64,000 nucleotides of DNA. It comes from Euglena gracilis. Lineage: Eukaryota; Euglenida; Euglenophyceae; Euglenales. Below, in pieces: positions 32,063-41,750 of the stretch. Made by a program: the position numbers and the translations under genes. The notes under the pieces were generated by a model, which was not told where the DNA came from, did no database searches, and was given only the letters and a program-made list of their open reading frames with translations. The stretch covers positions 32,151,437 through 32,215,436 of the forward strand of contig CP154956.1 in assembly GCA_039621445.1 (NCBI GenBank), given 5' to 3'. Every line of letters begins with the position of its first letter. The first letter of the stretch is position 1.

Positions 32063-34840
32063 AAAGGCGTCTTTCAGGTCCAGTACACTGTACAGGGCCC
32101 GTTGTCCTTGTTGAACTAGGATGTCTTCTATCCTAGGGAGGGGATGGGCGTCTGTGATTGTTGCCTCGTTCAGTGCTCTGAAATCCACCACCCCTCTCCA
32201 TTTTCCACCTTTTTTGGCCACCACGAACGTGGGGCTGGACCAGTCACTCCTTCCGTCTTCCACTTTCAGGTCCCTAACCCATTCGTCCACCATGTCGATG
32301 AGTGCCTGTCGGCGTTCTCCTGTCATGTGGACGGGTCTTTGCTTTTTTGCCACTGTTCCCGGTTTCAGCTCGATCTTTCCAAAACCCAGTGGTCCGCGTT
32401 CTGGGGGGTCTGGGTAGATTTTGTCCCGCAAGACCACTCCTTCATAGTCCTGCCGCAGTTTTTTCACCAGTTCAGCCACCTTTTCGCCTTGTGTTTCCTG
32501 TCCTTCTGGCACCACCACAACGCCGTGAACCTTGTCAGATTTCTTTGCCGATTTCTGAAATTGTTTTGCCAGTGTTTCCAGCGTTGTTTCGTCTTCGAAC
32601 AGTTTTTCCTCGTCCTGGCCCGCTTCAGCAGGAATCTGCAAATTCATTGCCCGCACTGCCGAAATATTTTTCTGAAGTTGGTGTATTTTCCGTTCCCTGT
32701 GTTTTTGCTCCTTCAGCTGGTGCCAACTGGACAGCAGCCGCAGTGGTTCACCTATGAGGGCCAGTGATTGTAGGTGTGGAAAAACCCCCAGTTGGTGTTG
32801 TTCCATCCACGGATACCCGAGGATGGCATCCACTTGGATGTCGGCGTCATGGAATGTTCCAGTGGTGGACCATTCCCTTGTTCTGTCCGTGTTGTGCACT
32901 CGTGATGAAAACTGCAGTTCCAGTGTGACTTCGTGTAGTCCTCCTTCCATCCTTGTTCCGTCTGCTGTGATCAGGGCCAAGGGTTTTTGTGAACGTCTGA
33001 AGTTTTGTTGGGGAATCAGGTTCTTTTTCACCAGGTTTGCCTGTGCTCCCGTGTCAATCAGGGCCTGTAGGAACATTTTTTTGCCGTCCGGCAACACAGC
33101 ACGGACTTCAATGAGGAGTTGTTTTGCTTTCTTTCTGCTGATGACCTGCCCCAGCAGGAGTTTGGACACCGGTTCACACAGTCGTTTTGGAAGCCGAATG
33201 CTTTGGTCTGGTTCTGTTTTGTCAGTTGAATCTGGGTTTGGCTGTTGACCTGTCAGTTCTGGGCTGGGCTGTGAGAGCATGTTTTGTCGTGCAGTCTGGG
33301 CAGGGCTGGGCTGCTGCAGCGGTTGTTGCTGCGCGGCCTGGGCTTGGCTGGTTTGCCGTAGCCGTTCGTGGAACCCCGCCAGGTCCTGAATCAGTTGTTC
33401 TGGGGTCCTGAATTTCTTGAAGGCTGGAATGTTGTGTTTGTTGCTGAGTTTCACCAGGTGACCACCACCGTTCGGGTCAAGGTTCTTGCAGGTTTTCCCG
33501 TCACACCGTTTTGCTGGCACCTGCAGGATGTCAGGGCTGCCCCAGATTCGTGTTGGTTTTTTGTAACCCCAGTCTGTGTATTGACAGTAATCCACGTCAA
33601 TGTACGGGTACGGTTTCATGTAATCTCGTTTTCCCAGGTACCCGTACCTTGGGTTTTCCAACCACCATTTCTGCGGCTGCAGAAATTCCACAATTTCCAG
33701 GGCTTTCTTTGCAAGGCTGTCTCCCTTCTCCAGGTTTCTGGGTCTTGTCGTCAGGGCAATGCTGAATTCTGTGCAGGGAACTCCACACACCACCGTGTGG
33801 AATTCTCCAGGTTTGAAGTGTTTTCTGAAGTCCCAGTCCAGTACGTCCACCTGGTAATCCGCCTTCCACCTGGGGTCTGAATCCACCGTCACCACCTGGA
33901 AACCCATTTTTTCATACACCTTGCTGACCGATTTTGTTCCACAGAACAGGTCCAGCATTTTTGGTTTCAGTTTTTCTGCTGTGGCCCGTTCTGGTGTCGC
34001 TGTGGCTGCCTCCTGCAGTTTTCTGATGTGCTTCTGTGGTTTTTCTGTCCCCAGGTCGTTTTTCTGTTCACCACCCTCCACCTCGTCCTCCACTGGCGGG
34101 TACTCGTGGGCTGTGCCGAACCTCACCTTGGATGTCGGGTGTAGGGGGGTGAAATGCTTGTGGAAACCTGGTAGGTACTTGCACCGTGTTGTGTGTCCGC
34201 ATACCAAAAACACTTCCACAGGCCACGGTGTATTCCTGCAGTTCTTGTCACCCGGTCCGAACAGTTTTGTTCCCGCTGGGATGAACATTGACATCACTGC
34301 CAGTTTTTTGATTTCCCTGTACCATTTTCTGTGAACCCATCTTGGTACCATGAGAAGTGTGTGGGCCTCGTCTGTTTGGATTTTTCTCACCACTTGTGAA
34401 ATTTTGCTGAATGGGGGGTTCATCCACAGCAGTTTTCCGTGCCAGTTCTTTTCAAATGCGTCTGTGCCTTCTGGGCTGCCCGATCCCCACCATTGCGGGA
34501 ATCTTTTGTTCTTTTCCGTTGCAAAGGCATCCAGCTGGGGCTGGACCCCGAAGTGTGAGAGAATTTCTGTCATTTTATCTTCCTTCGCGTGGTAGTTTTC
34601 AGACACCCACCGTGAAGCTGCTCTGCCGAACCTGCAGCTGACCTGTTCCCTTTTCGGTTCTGGGCTGTGGAGTCGTTTTTTTGTCAGGATGTTATTCTTT
34701 TGGGGTTTTTTCTTACCTCCCTTACCCAGTGTGTATGACCGCTGCGGCTCTGGACCTGGTTCCCTTGTTTTGTTTTGTTGTTTCGGTTGTGTCTGCAGAG
34801 AGTCGCCCCTCTCGTCCCCTACCCTCAAGCCGCAGCCCCT
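32063..34840 (-). CDS. Pol N-terminal region: Dam-like methyltransferase, C5-methyltransferase, aspartyl protease, RT fingers
   Basis: Same frame as gag, entered after a UGA at 34843-34841; the first start-like codon is TTG at 34828. Numbered from there: a phage-type Dam-like domain at about 90-215 (QLDAFATEKNKRFPQWW, LLWMNPPFSKI, LLMVPRW); a C5-methyltransferase at about 287-492 with motif I LDLFCGTKSVSKVYEKMG, catalytic GVPCTEFS, WWLENPRYG and KKPTRIWG; a protease at about 570-680 with ALIDTGAQANLV; then RT fingers (SDWSSPTFVVAKKGGKWRG, LDLKDAF). The C5 domain resembles the compact phage/algal-virus type and lacks an obvious target-recognition domain. All key residues look intact, so enzymatic activity is plausible; whether it methylates element cDNA or host DNA is unknown. 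The frame change at 32062 breaks RT. Confidence 0.85.
33353..33970 (-). other. Cytosine-5 DNA methyltransferase domain within pol
   Basis: S-adenosylmethionine-binding motif (DLFCGTKS), catalytic Pro-Cys (codons near 33778-33773), ENP motif and the QYTDWGYKKPTRIW segment are in canonical order and spacing. The catalytic Cys attacks C6 of cytosine in this family. No disruption is seen inside the domain. Confidence 0.85.
34184..34561 (-). other. Phage-type Dam-like (adenine-N6) methyltransferase domain within pol
   Basis: The D-A-F-A...N...FP.WW...DAF...W....WMNPPFS...V..KI....LL.VP.W pattern matches the phage Dam-like fold also found in DIRS-type retrotransposons. NPPF stands where active enzymes have (D/N)PP(Y/F/W). 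Two further copies of the domain are in this window (50680-50940, 52060-52640). Confidence 0.7.
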
Positions 34841-37800
34841 TCACTTCCGTTCTGCATTTTGAACTGGCTGCCAGCGATTGCTGGAAGATGCTTCTGTCTT
34901 TGGCTGTCCCTGTGGCTGGTTGACTGGCTCCTGTGGATTGGTTTGCTGTGGCTGTGGTTCAGTTTTCGTCGCTGCTGGCTGTGGCTGTGGCTGCCCTTTG
35001 CCTTTTCCTTTCCCGCTCCCCTTCCCAGAATCGTATCCTTTCCCAGAGTTGTATCCCTTTCCTGAATCGTAGCCTTTGCCGTAATTCTGATTCCAGTTCT
35101 GGTTCTGGTTCCAGTTTTGGGTTGAACCCCAGTTTTGACCTTTCCCCTTTCCTTTGCCTTTGCCCCAGTCGTTTTGTCCCCAGTCTGACCAGTTGGTGTA
35201 CCGTCCCTGGCCAGGCTGTTCTGAAACTGCCATGGGCACCTGCTGGCGTGGAGAAGGGGGTCTGGGTTTTTCGGGTGTTGGGGTTCGAGGTCCAGGGGAG
35301 TTGGGTCGGGATCTGGAAGGTGGTGTCCGACTTCTGGATTTTGTTTTCTCCTCCTCCTTGACTTCCCTGACGTAACCCCTGCGGTCCATCGACCGTGATC
35401 TGTTTTCACGAGGTTGGTTCTGCCAGCCGTTGTACCCCCTACCCAGGGAGTCTGACTGTTGTTGGCACCTGAGTTCGGTTTCTACCCGTTGGAACAGTTC
35501 ATCCAATGTGAGTTTGGCTTGCACCTGCGTGAACTGTGGTTTGTGTCCAGTCAGCAGCGTTGAACCGTTTTTCATCAGGAGCAGTTCAGCAGCTCTGCTG
35601 CTGTACAGTTGGATCCTGAAGTTTTGTCCGTCCCGCGCCACCTGAAAATTTTCACCTGTGCCCACTGTTGCTGCCACCAGGTCACGAACGTCTTCCGTTG
35701 TTGCATCTGGGACGTTTGTAATGTTCGTGACCCCTTTCAGTTTCAGTGTCGGTCTGTCCTGATTTCTGCGGTCCTGTTCCCTGATGCAGCTTCTGCGTTG
35801 CGTTTCAGGCATTTTTTCAGCCACCAGGTTGTAAGCGTCTTCCTCTGATGGATTTTCCAGCCTGCTGTAGAGGAGTTTGAAATGGGCCTCAAACTCCCTC
35901 CACGCTTCCAGTGTCAGTTTTCCTTCCGTTTTTGGTCTCAGGTTTTTCAGTTCGTCTTTGATGGCTGATTGTGTGTCTCCACCGTATTTCTGGCACATCC
36001 AGTTCCAAAATTCCTGGTATTTTATCTTCTCACCGCGTTCCTGTCTGCGTTGTAGTTCCAGTTTGCTGGCACTGTCCAGGCTGCCCTCCAGCAGTGACAG
36101 TTTCAGGTCATCGGTCAGGGACCCCTGACCGGCTGACACACGTTGCAGGTACATCGGAAATTTCACGGCAAAATCTGCGAAATTCCCCTGTAGTGTTGGT
36201 CTTACCAGGTCTTTTGTCATTGCCGCGCCCACTGGACCCAGCAGCAGCCCGAAGGATGCTGCCGGGGCCGTTGCCACGGGTGCCACCACTGTTTCCTCTC
36301 CTATGTGGTGGACGGCAGTTTGGGTAGACCCCATCTGGGGTCCCACCCAGGTTGTTATGGCTGTGTTCTGAGTTTCGGTTTCGTCTGCCCACATGAACAA
36401 GCCCCGAGTCCGGGACTGTGGGTTTTTTTGTGTCGTCACTGGCTGTTGAGTCGGCTGGGTTGGCTGTGGTGCTGGGCTTTTCGGGCTTGTCGTAAGTGCT
36501 GGGCTGATCGGGACTGCAGTCGGTCGTTCTGTTTGTCGAGTCAGTTGGACGATTAACGGTGTCAAGGCAGTTTTTAGTTCTTGCTGGATGAGCTGCCCCA
36601 CCAGGGAAGCCGAGTTAACGGTCCCCAGTGCTGCAGCTCCTCCTTCCATTTTTGGGTGTGGTGTTTCGTCCCCCCACTGCTGGCTGCTCTGGCTGAACAT
36701 ACCTGTCAGGGGTTGTGGGGTCCCCGTCCCCGTTTGACAGGCCTGGGGTTCTGGGGTCCCCGTCCCTTGGTTTCCTGCGGGTTGGCCCCTCAGGGCCGGC
36801 CGTGGCTGGGCCAGGGGTTGTGGGGTCCCCCTCCCCGTCTGCCAGGTGTGGGGTTCTGGGGTCCCCGTCCCGTGTTGTCCTGTGGGTTGGCCCCTCAGGG
36901 CTGCCGGGGGCTGGTTCTGGGGTTGTGGGGTCCCCGATCCCCGTTGGCCCGCGGCCCTGTCTGCCCCCTGGGTGGGTTGTTCAGTCCGTTGGGCCGTTGT
37001 GGCTGCCCCTGGCTGTCCAGCCTGGGTCCTCGAGGGACGCCCACTGGCCAGGGGGCTGGCCCCTGACTCTGGCCCGAAGGCCCCTGTGCAGGCTGGGCGA
37101 GAGGAAATGCAAAGATTTTCAAAAAGTTTGGGTATTTCAGCCAGGCTAGGGCTGGGGGTTGTAATTTGCTGGGTGTTTTGCCTTTCCAGTTTTTCAGTCA
37201 GGTTTTCAGTCGTTTTTGTCACAGTACTGATTTTTCTGTCCAGGGTCACCAGCTGATCTGTCCACCGTTTCTGCTGTGTTTGCAGTTCCGTGGTCAGAGA
37301 ATGTAAATGCTGCCAGATGCCGTTGTCATGTGTTTCTCGTTCTGCAGTTTTCGTTGTCAGACCAGCCAGTTTTGCTTCCAGTTGACCGACCCTGGTTGTC
37401 ATTGAGCCAATGGCAGATGTCATTTCCAGCCATTTGGCATGTTCAGATGTGGCATGTGTTCCCGTTTTAATGGTCCCTTTTTGTTGTTCACCCAGCAGTT
37501 TTTGAGTCGTTTGGGCTGTTTCGTCCACCCTGTGACCCAGGTTGCCGACCTCCAGGTTCAGACGTTCAGTGCGTTGTTTGTGTTTTTCTTCGTTGGAGGT
37601 CAGAATTTCCACCTGTGGTTTCAGTCTGCCGATTTCCTCGTTCAGCTGTGTAATCTGCTGCTGCTGATCTGGGATTTTCTGCAGTTCGACCAGTTTTTTG
37701 TGCATGTAATCACAGTTTTGAATGGTTGTTGTCGTTTTTGTTTCCTGCTGCTGAACCCGTCCTGCCAGATTTCCGATTTCACTGCCCATGTCCTTCTGAA

Positions 37801-38038
37801 TTTTTTCCACCACACTGCTGATTTCGCCTCTGAGGTTTTCAACTTTTCTGGACACTGTTGCCACAGTTTCGTCCACTTTGCTGTTCACCGTTTGGACTCC
37901 GCCTGTGATTCCTGCGACCCGTTCTTCTGCCACAGCCAATCTCTGTTGCAGTTCTGCAGTTGTTTTTTCGTTTTCTCGCTGTCGGTGCAGTAAACCAACC
38001 AGATGTTCACCCTGGTTCTGTGCGTTTCCACCAGCCAT
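34841..38038 (-). CDS. Gag-like structural polyprotein (1065 aa)
   Basis: ATG at 38038-38036. Residues about 1-300 are predicted coiled coil (LQQRLAVAEERVAG, VQTVNSKVDETVATVSRKVE). About 345-460 is a P/G/T-rich repeat (GTGTPEPQACQTGTGTPQPL). About 625-800 is a capsid-like helical region (FADFAVKFPMYLQRV, WNWMCQKYGGDTQSAIKDEL, WREFEAHFKLLYSRL). The C-terminus is basic and repetitive (SRSRTPPSRSRPNSPG, GKGYDSGKGYNSGKG). No CCHC zinc knuckle is visible, so the Gly/Lys/Arg tail probably takes over RNA binding. It ends at a UGA (34843-34841), after which the same frame continues into pol. Expected to form the virus-like particle. Confidence 0.75.
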   Translation of the reverse strand: MAGGNAQNQGEHLVGLLHRQRENEKTTAELQQRLAVAEERVAGITGGVQTVNSKVDETVATVSRKVENLRGEISSVVEKIQKDMGSEIGNLAGRVQQQETKTTTTIQNCDYMHKKLVELQKIPDQQQQITQLNEEIGRLKPQVEILTSNEEKHKQRTERLNLEVGNLGHRVDETAQTTQKLLGEQQKGTIKTGTHATSEHAKWLEMTSAIGSMTTRVGQLEAKLAGLTTKTAERETHDNGIWQHLHSLTTELQTQQKRWTDQLVTLDRKISTVTKTTENLTEKLERQNTQQITTPSPSLAEIPKLFENLCISSRPACTGAFGPESGASPLASGRPSRTQAGQPGAATTAQRTEQPTQGADRAAGQRGSGTPQPQNQPPAALRGQPTGQHGTGTPEPHTWQTGRGTPQPLAQPRPALRGQPAGNQGTGTPEPQACQTGTGTPQPLTGMFSQSSQQWGDETPHPKMEGGAAALGTVNSASLVGQLIQQELKTALTPLIVQLTRQTERPTAVPISPALTTSPKSPAPQPTQPTQQPVTTQKNPQSRTRGLFMWADETETQNTAITTWVGPQMGSTQTAVHHIGEETVVAPVATAPAASFGLLLGPVGAAMTKDLVRPTLQGNFADFAVKFPMYLQRVSAGQGSLTDDLKLSLLEGSLDSASKLELQRRQERGEKIKYQEFWNWMCQKYGGDTQSAIKDELKNLRPKTEGKLTLEAWREFEAHFKLLYSRLENPSEEDAYNLVAEKMPETQRRSCIREQDRRNQDRPTLKLKGVTNITNVPDATTEDVRDLVAATVGTGENFQVARDGQNFRIQLYSSRAAELLLMKNGSTLLTGHKPQFTQVQAKLTLDELFQRVETELRCQQQSDSLGRGYNGWQNQPRENRSRSMDRRGYVREVKEEEKTKSRSRTPPSRSRPNSPGPRTPTPEKPRPPSPRQQVPMAVSEQPGQGRYTNWSDWGQNDWGKGKGKGKGQNWGSTQNWNQNQNWNQNYGKGYDSGKGYNSGKGYDSGKGSGKGKGKGQPQPQPAATKTEPQPQQTNPQEPVNQPQGQPKTEASSSNRWQPVQNAERK

Positions 38039-38068
38039 CTGCAGAAAACTGTGAAATTCCCTGAGTTT

Positions 38069-38407
38069 TTAACCCAGTGAGCCAGACATTTCCCTGATTT
38101 CTGTGATCTGCTGTGACATTCCGTTGAAATGTTCCTGGTACAGCCTGTTCTGGTTCACTGTCACCAGTTCCATGTTTGCTTGGGTTGTTGCCAGCACTGT
38201 TGTCAGTTCTTCGTGTCTGCCGTTTATTTCTGTCATGAGTGCTTCACCCTGTCTGTTCAATGTGGCGTGCAGTTCGCTGACCCACTCCGTCGTTGTTTGT
38301 TGCAGCTGCTGCAGAGTTTCTGCCGTTTGCTGATTCGTCCGTTCAGTTTTGCGTCTGAACTGTTGAAATTCCTGGGTCAGCTGTCCAGTTTCGTACGCAA
38401 AGTTCGA
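38069..38407 (-). CDS. Coiled-coil segment between the upstream ORF and gag, same frame
   Basis: After the UGA at 38410-38408 the same frame continues with AYETGQLTQEFQQFRRKTER and TLQQLQQTTTEWVSELHATL through MSQQITEIREM, all coiled-coil-like. It ends at a TAA (38071-38069), 30 bp before the gag ATG and still in the gag frame. It looks like an integral part of one longer gag protein rather than a separate gene. Confidence 0.5.
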   Translation of the reverse strand, partial: SNFAYETGQLTQEFQQFRRKTERTNQQTAETLQQLQQTTTEWVSELHATLNRQGEALMTEINGRHEELTTVLATTQANMELVTVNQNRLYQEHFNGMSQQITEIREMSGSLG

Positions 38408-39067
38408 TCACCAGTCCCAGTCAGTGTTCTGGTTCTGTGGTTCCGGCTGTGGAATCTCGTACGAGCTGTACGATGGGTCCTGGTACGAAGTTTCAGTTTC
38501 ACCCTGGAGGCGGTCTGGTTGTTCCGGGCTCTGTCGTACCGCCACCAGTGCAAAACTCTGGGTTCCTGGTTGCTGTGCTGTTGCAGTTTGCCAGCTTTGG
38601 TCGTTCTGAGTGTCCGTTTCTGGCAATTGGTACCAGTTTTGTGGTGCAAACACCTGTTCGTCAAAGTATGGTTCGTTGTTTTCGTCCAGTTCTGTGTAAT
38701 CTGGTGCTGGACCGGTCTGTTCGGTGTCGTCCTGGTCCATGTGCACCATGGCAATGACACGTGGGCTGTCATTGCATGCCTGTGGCACTGTAATGTCTGT
38801 GCCGTTTTGTTCAGTTTCAGTCCACCTGTTGCTGTCCAGTGATTGGTACATGGCGGCAAAACCATCTGCCGGCTCCACCACCCTAACGATGGCGGTTAAG
38901 GCAGCTGGCATTTCCAGTGTTTGGTTCATGGCTGGGAAACCATCCGCCTGCTCCACCACCCTAGCGATGGCGGTTAAGGCAGCTGGCACATCCAGAGTTT
39001 GGTTCAGAGCTGGGCAGCCATCCGCCGGCTCCACCATCCTAGCGATGGCAGTTGAGGCAGCAGGCAT
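38408..39067 (-). CDS. Leader ORF of the retrotransposon with 26-residue repeats
   Basis: ATG at 39067; the frame is open further upstream through the primer site into the LTR (Met at 39292), so the start is uncertain. The beginning is three repeats of about 26 residues: AASTAIARMVEPADG, AALTAIARVVEQADG, AALTAIVRVVEPADG (78-bp DNA repeats, about 38850-39075). The rest is acidic and Gln-rich (HMDQDDTEQTGPAPDYTELD, YDEQ-type). No enzymatic domain. It ends DWDW then UGA, with the frame continuing beyond. Confidence 0.5.
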   Translation of the reverse strand: MPAASTAIARMVEPADGCPALNQTLDVPAALTAIARVVEQADGFPAMNQTLEMPAALTAIVRVVEPADGFAAMYQSLDSNRWTETEQNGTDITVPQACNDSPRVIAMVHMDQDDTEQTGPAPDYTELDENNEPYFDEQVFAPQNWYQLPETDTQNDQSWQTATAQQPGTQSFALVAVRQSPEQPDRLQGETETSYQDPSYSSYEIPQPEPQNQNTDWDW

Positions 39068-39155
39068 GTCAGCGTCAGTTTTTTCAGTTTCTGGTCGTTT
39101 TTCAGCTTGTTGTTCGTAGCCGCATGTTGGAGGGGAATCAAAATTGGGCAGTCTA

Positions 39156-39167
39156 CCTCTGCTACCA
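39156..39167 (-). promoter_or_regulatory. Primer binding site, initiator-Met tRNA type
   Basis: Minus-strand TGGTAGCAGAGG directly follows the 5' LTR. It is complementary to the 3' end (CCUCUGCUACCA) of animal-type initiator methionine tRNA, a common primer for Ty3/gypsy elements. Confidence 0.75.
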
Positions 39168-39671
39168 TGTTGTAACCGTGGTGCCCGCCCTGGAGTTTCC
39201 AGTTCCTCGGGGCCGGCACCCCGTTGCGTAGGATCTTTTACCCTGCCCAGGGTGATTTCAATTCCCCTCGCGGCCTGTTTTAAAAATTGCATTTTTCTTT
39301 GTTTTGAGGGTGTTTTGGGTGAAATGAGGTGGGTTGGCTCAAAGTTTCACACCTCGTATTTGCCAAAAGTTTAAAAATCCCACAAATCCAACAGCACAAT
39401 ACAAGCAAACCACAAAGGAAGAGAGTACCAAAGTCCAAAAGTCCAAACCAAGGGTAAGATAATGATTGGTTCCAGATAATTGATGATAATTGATCCCAGA
39501 TAATTCTTGAACAACTGACAGAATGAGTGACAGAGACAGAGCCCTGCACAGACAAATGGGGTCAGTTAATTGATAATTCCTAATGAGATTTGCCTAATCC
39601 TAGCTGCAGAGTCATCAGGTTGGGTTGGGTTAGGTTAAGTTGTTTTGGGCACTCAGCACCCCTGACTCACA
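39168..39671 (-). repeat. 5' LTR of the retrotransposon
   Basis: 504 bp, 501 identical to the other LTR. Transcription should begin here on the minus strand; no TATA motif was confidently recognised. Confidence 0.95.
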
Positions 39672-39675
39672 GGGG
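39672..39675. repeat. Target site duplication GGGG, right copy
   Basis: Follows the CA end of the right LTR and pairs with 27221-27224. Confidence 0.8.
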
Positions 39676-41070
39676 AAACGGCCAATAGCCTCCGGTGAAT
39701 GTCTTCGAAGGCTCGTTGGAAAAGTGCTTATGAGGCAGCCGGCTGTTCGGAAGTTCACACAAGAAGGGATGCCCGGCCAGTTCGGCGTTGGGTGCCCCGA
39801 TGCATGTGGATTGATTGGCATGGGTCTGCAGCAGTTGGTCAGCACCCTGCACCACAGCGACTCACGTGACTGGGCCATATTACAGCTTGATTTCAGCAAC
39901 GCATTCAACTGTATCCGAAGAGATGCCCTTCTGGATGCGGCTCGCGAACGGTGTCCGGAGCTGGTGACATGGCTGGAGACGTGCTACAGCGAGCACTCGG
40001 GCCTATTCCTCGGGGACACCTGCCTCCGAAGTCAGACCGGGGTACAGCAAGGTGACCCGTGTGGCCCCGTCGCCTTCGCCCTCGCAATTCAAGGGCTGGT
40101 GGAGGACATCCACTCGGCTTGTGGCTGGCAGGCGTGGTACCTTGATGACGCACACGTGGTTGGCAACGTGCACCAATTGGAGGAAGTTGTGCGCCTGGTA
40201 CTGGAAAAAGGTCCTCCCATTGGGGAGACGCTGAAACTTGAGAAATGTACCCTGTGGGGACCAGCGTTTGGCCCTGAGTGGACTACCCTCCCCATGGGGG
40301 CAAGCGTCCTACAACGCATCGCGGTCACGCCCTTCATCCCAGGGTCAGGAATCAAGTCCCTTGGGGTACCCGTTTGTCACCCCGGAGATGGCTCCTTTGC
40401 TGACCGTGTCTGGTTTGGTCGATGCGAAGCGGCCATGAAAGCTTGTTCGCTACTGCAGAAGGTGCCATCAGCACACATCCAGTTCACCATCCTTCGTATG
40501 TGCCTGGACACATGTAAGGTCAACGACCTTCTCCGGGCAACCCCTGTAAACCTATCTGTCCCACAGTGCAACCTGCTGAGCAAGACGCTTCGCAACACTT
40601 TGAGCTTCATCTGTGGACGACCCCTAGAGGAGGAGCAGTGGACTCAGGCGACCTTGCCTGTCCGTCTCGGTGGACTAGGGATACGCGACCCCACAACAGA
40701 ACGAATCAACGCCAGATGGGCTGCCACCCTGGACTACCTCACACGGGGTGATCGCATCCTGGACTTGCCGGAATTCTGCAACGGGTCGTCACTGCCGCCT
40801 GACTTCGGACTCGTCGCCGCAGACATCAAAGCAAATTGTGATCTCCCTATCCCAGTCAAGCACTTCTGTGAAAACACTGAAAGGCACGACCTCCTGACAC
40901 CTGAACTCATGAAGCAACGCTTCTGGGGGCAGCAGTGTGCCGCGGCTCGCCAACAGAAACTGCAGGACAACCTTGTGGGAGGCGACAAACTGAAGTTCCA
41001 ATGTCAAGCGAAGCCTCATGCCATGGCATGGGCGTCAGTGATGCCGTCCGCTGGCACAAGGACCCTCATC
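39676..41070 (+). CDS. LINE1 ORF2, reverse transcriptase (continuation)
   Basis: Begins RPIASGECLRRLVGKVL, then WAILQLDFSNAFNCIRRDAL, TGVQQGDPCGPVAFALAIQ and the catalytic WYLDDAHVVG. The thumb region follows (GIKSLGVPVCHPGD, LPVRLGGLGIRDP). The aspartates of LDFSNAF and YLDD are present. Homologous throughout to LINE2. A missing C in a C run near 41070 shifts the frame into the endonuclease domain. Confidence 0.85.
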
Positions 41071-41750
41071 CCCACGAGGTAAAATTCCAGGCCCTGGTTC
41101 AATGGTCACTGGGTGCGACGGTCGTGACGCCCACGGAGGGGTCACCCGGCTGCCCCAGGTGCCACAACCCGCTGGATGTAAGAGGACACCACCTCGTCTG
41201 TTGCCACCGAAACAACATCGTAAGGCGACACGGGGCAGTACAATCATACATCCTCGGGCTTGCTCAGCGGGCAGGGTTCCCTGCAAGAAGGGAGGAAAGC
41301 GCGCCCGATGGTTCACGTCCCGGGGACGTATTTGTCATGAGATATGACACGAATGGACCAGCGGCCATCGACGTCACCATCCGACACCCCTTGGCACCAT
41401 CTCGGACGCGCCCTGGCACGGATGAGATCGGAAAGTGGCACGAGGCTCAAGAGGAAGACAAGGTGAAGAAGTATGGCGAGGGGTGTCAGCGAAGAGGCTG
41501 GACATTCATCCCCTTCGTAATGGACTGCTATGGAGGGATGGGAGATGCGGCGCTCTCGTTCGTTACCAATTGCGTTCACCTCCTTGCCGGCCAGCACGAC
41601 GCGTGGGAGAGAAGGGGAGTTGAGGGCAATTGCTGGCAGGGCCTCAGCATGGCCCTGGCCAGGGAGTTGGCGAGGCAGCTGGTTTGGGGGCAGTGCCCTG
41701 AGGACTCGGCTGATGGTGGCATTGCCGAAGCTCATCGACCGTACGCATAA
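41071..41750 (+). pseudogene. LINE1 ORF2, zinc finger and restriction-like endonuclease
   Basis: Continues HEVKFQALVQWSLGATVV, then a CCHC-type finger (CPRCHNPLDVRGHHLVCC). The PD-(D/E)xK-like nuclease signature follows: RPGDVFVMRYDTNG, AAIDVTIRHPL and WTFIPFVMDCYGG. This arrangement after the RT is that of R2-like LINEs, where the nuclease nicks the target to prime reverse transcription. Ends at TAA 41748-41750. Intact within itself, but out of frame with RT. Confidence 0.7.

Larger units (their letters stand above)
27225..39671 (-). mobile_element. Ty3/gypsy chromovirus-like LTR retrotransposon with two DNA methyltransferase domains
   Basis: The element is 12,447 bp on the minus strand, inserted in LINE1. 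It has 504-bp LTRs with TG...CA ends, an initiator-Met tRNA primer site, a polypurine tract and GGGG target duplications. The order, reading the minus strand, is 5' LTR, gag-like ORFs (39067-34841), then pol with Dam-like methyltransferase, C5-methyltransferase, protease, RT, RNase H, integrase and chromodomain (34840-28884), a 1.15-kb untranslated region and the 3' LTR. RT-RNase H-integrase order and the chromodomain place it with Ty3/gypsy chromoviruses. The LTRs differ at 3 of 504 positions, so insertion was recent, yet pol has about five +1 frame changes and two TAG stops. Confidence 0.9.

Noticed and set aside
33353-33970. A host cytosine-5 methyltransferase gene
   Set aside because: The domain lies in one frame between a Dam-like domain and the retroviral-type protease/RT of an LTR element, so it belongs to the element.
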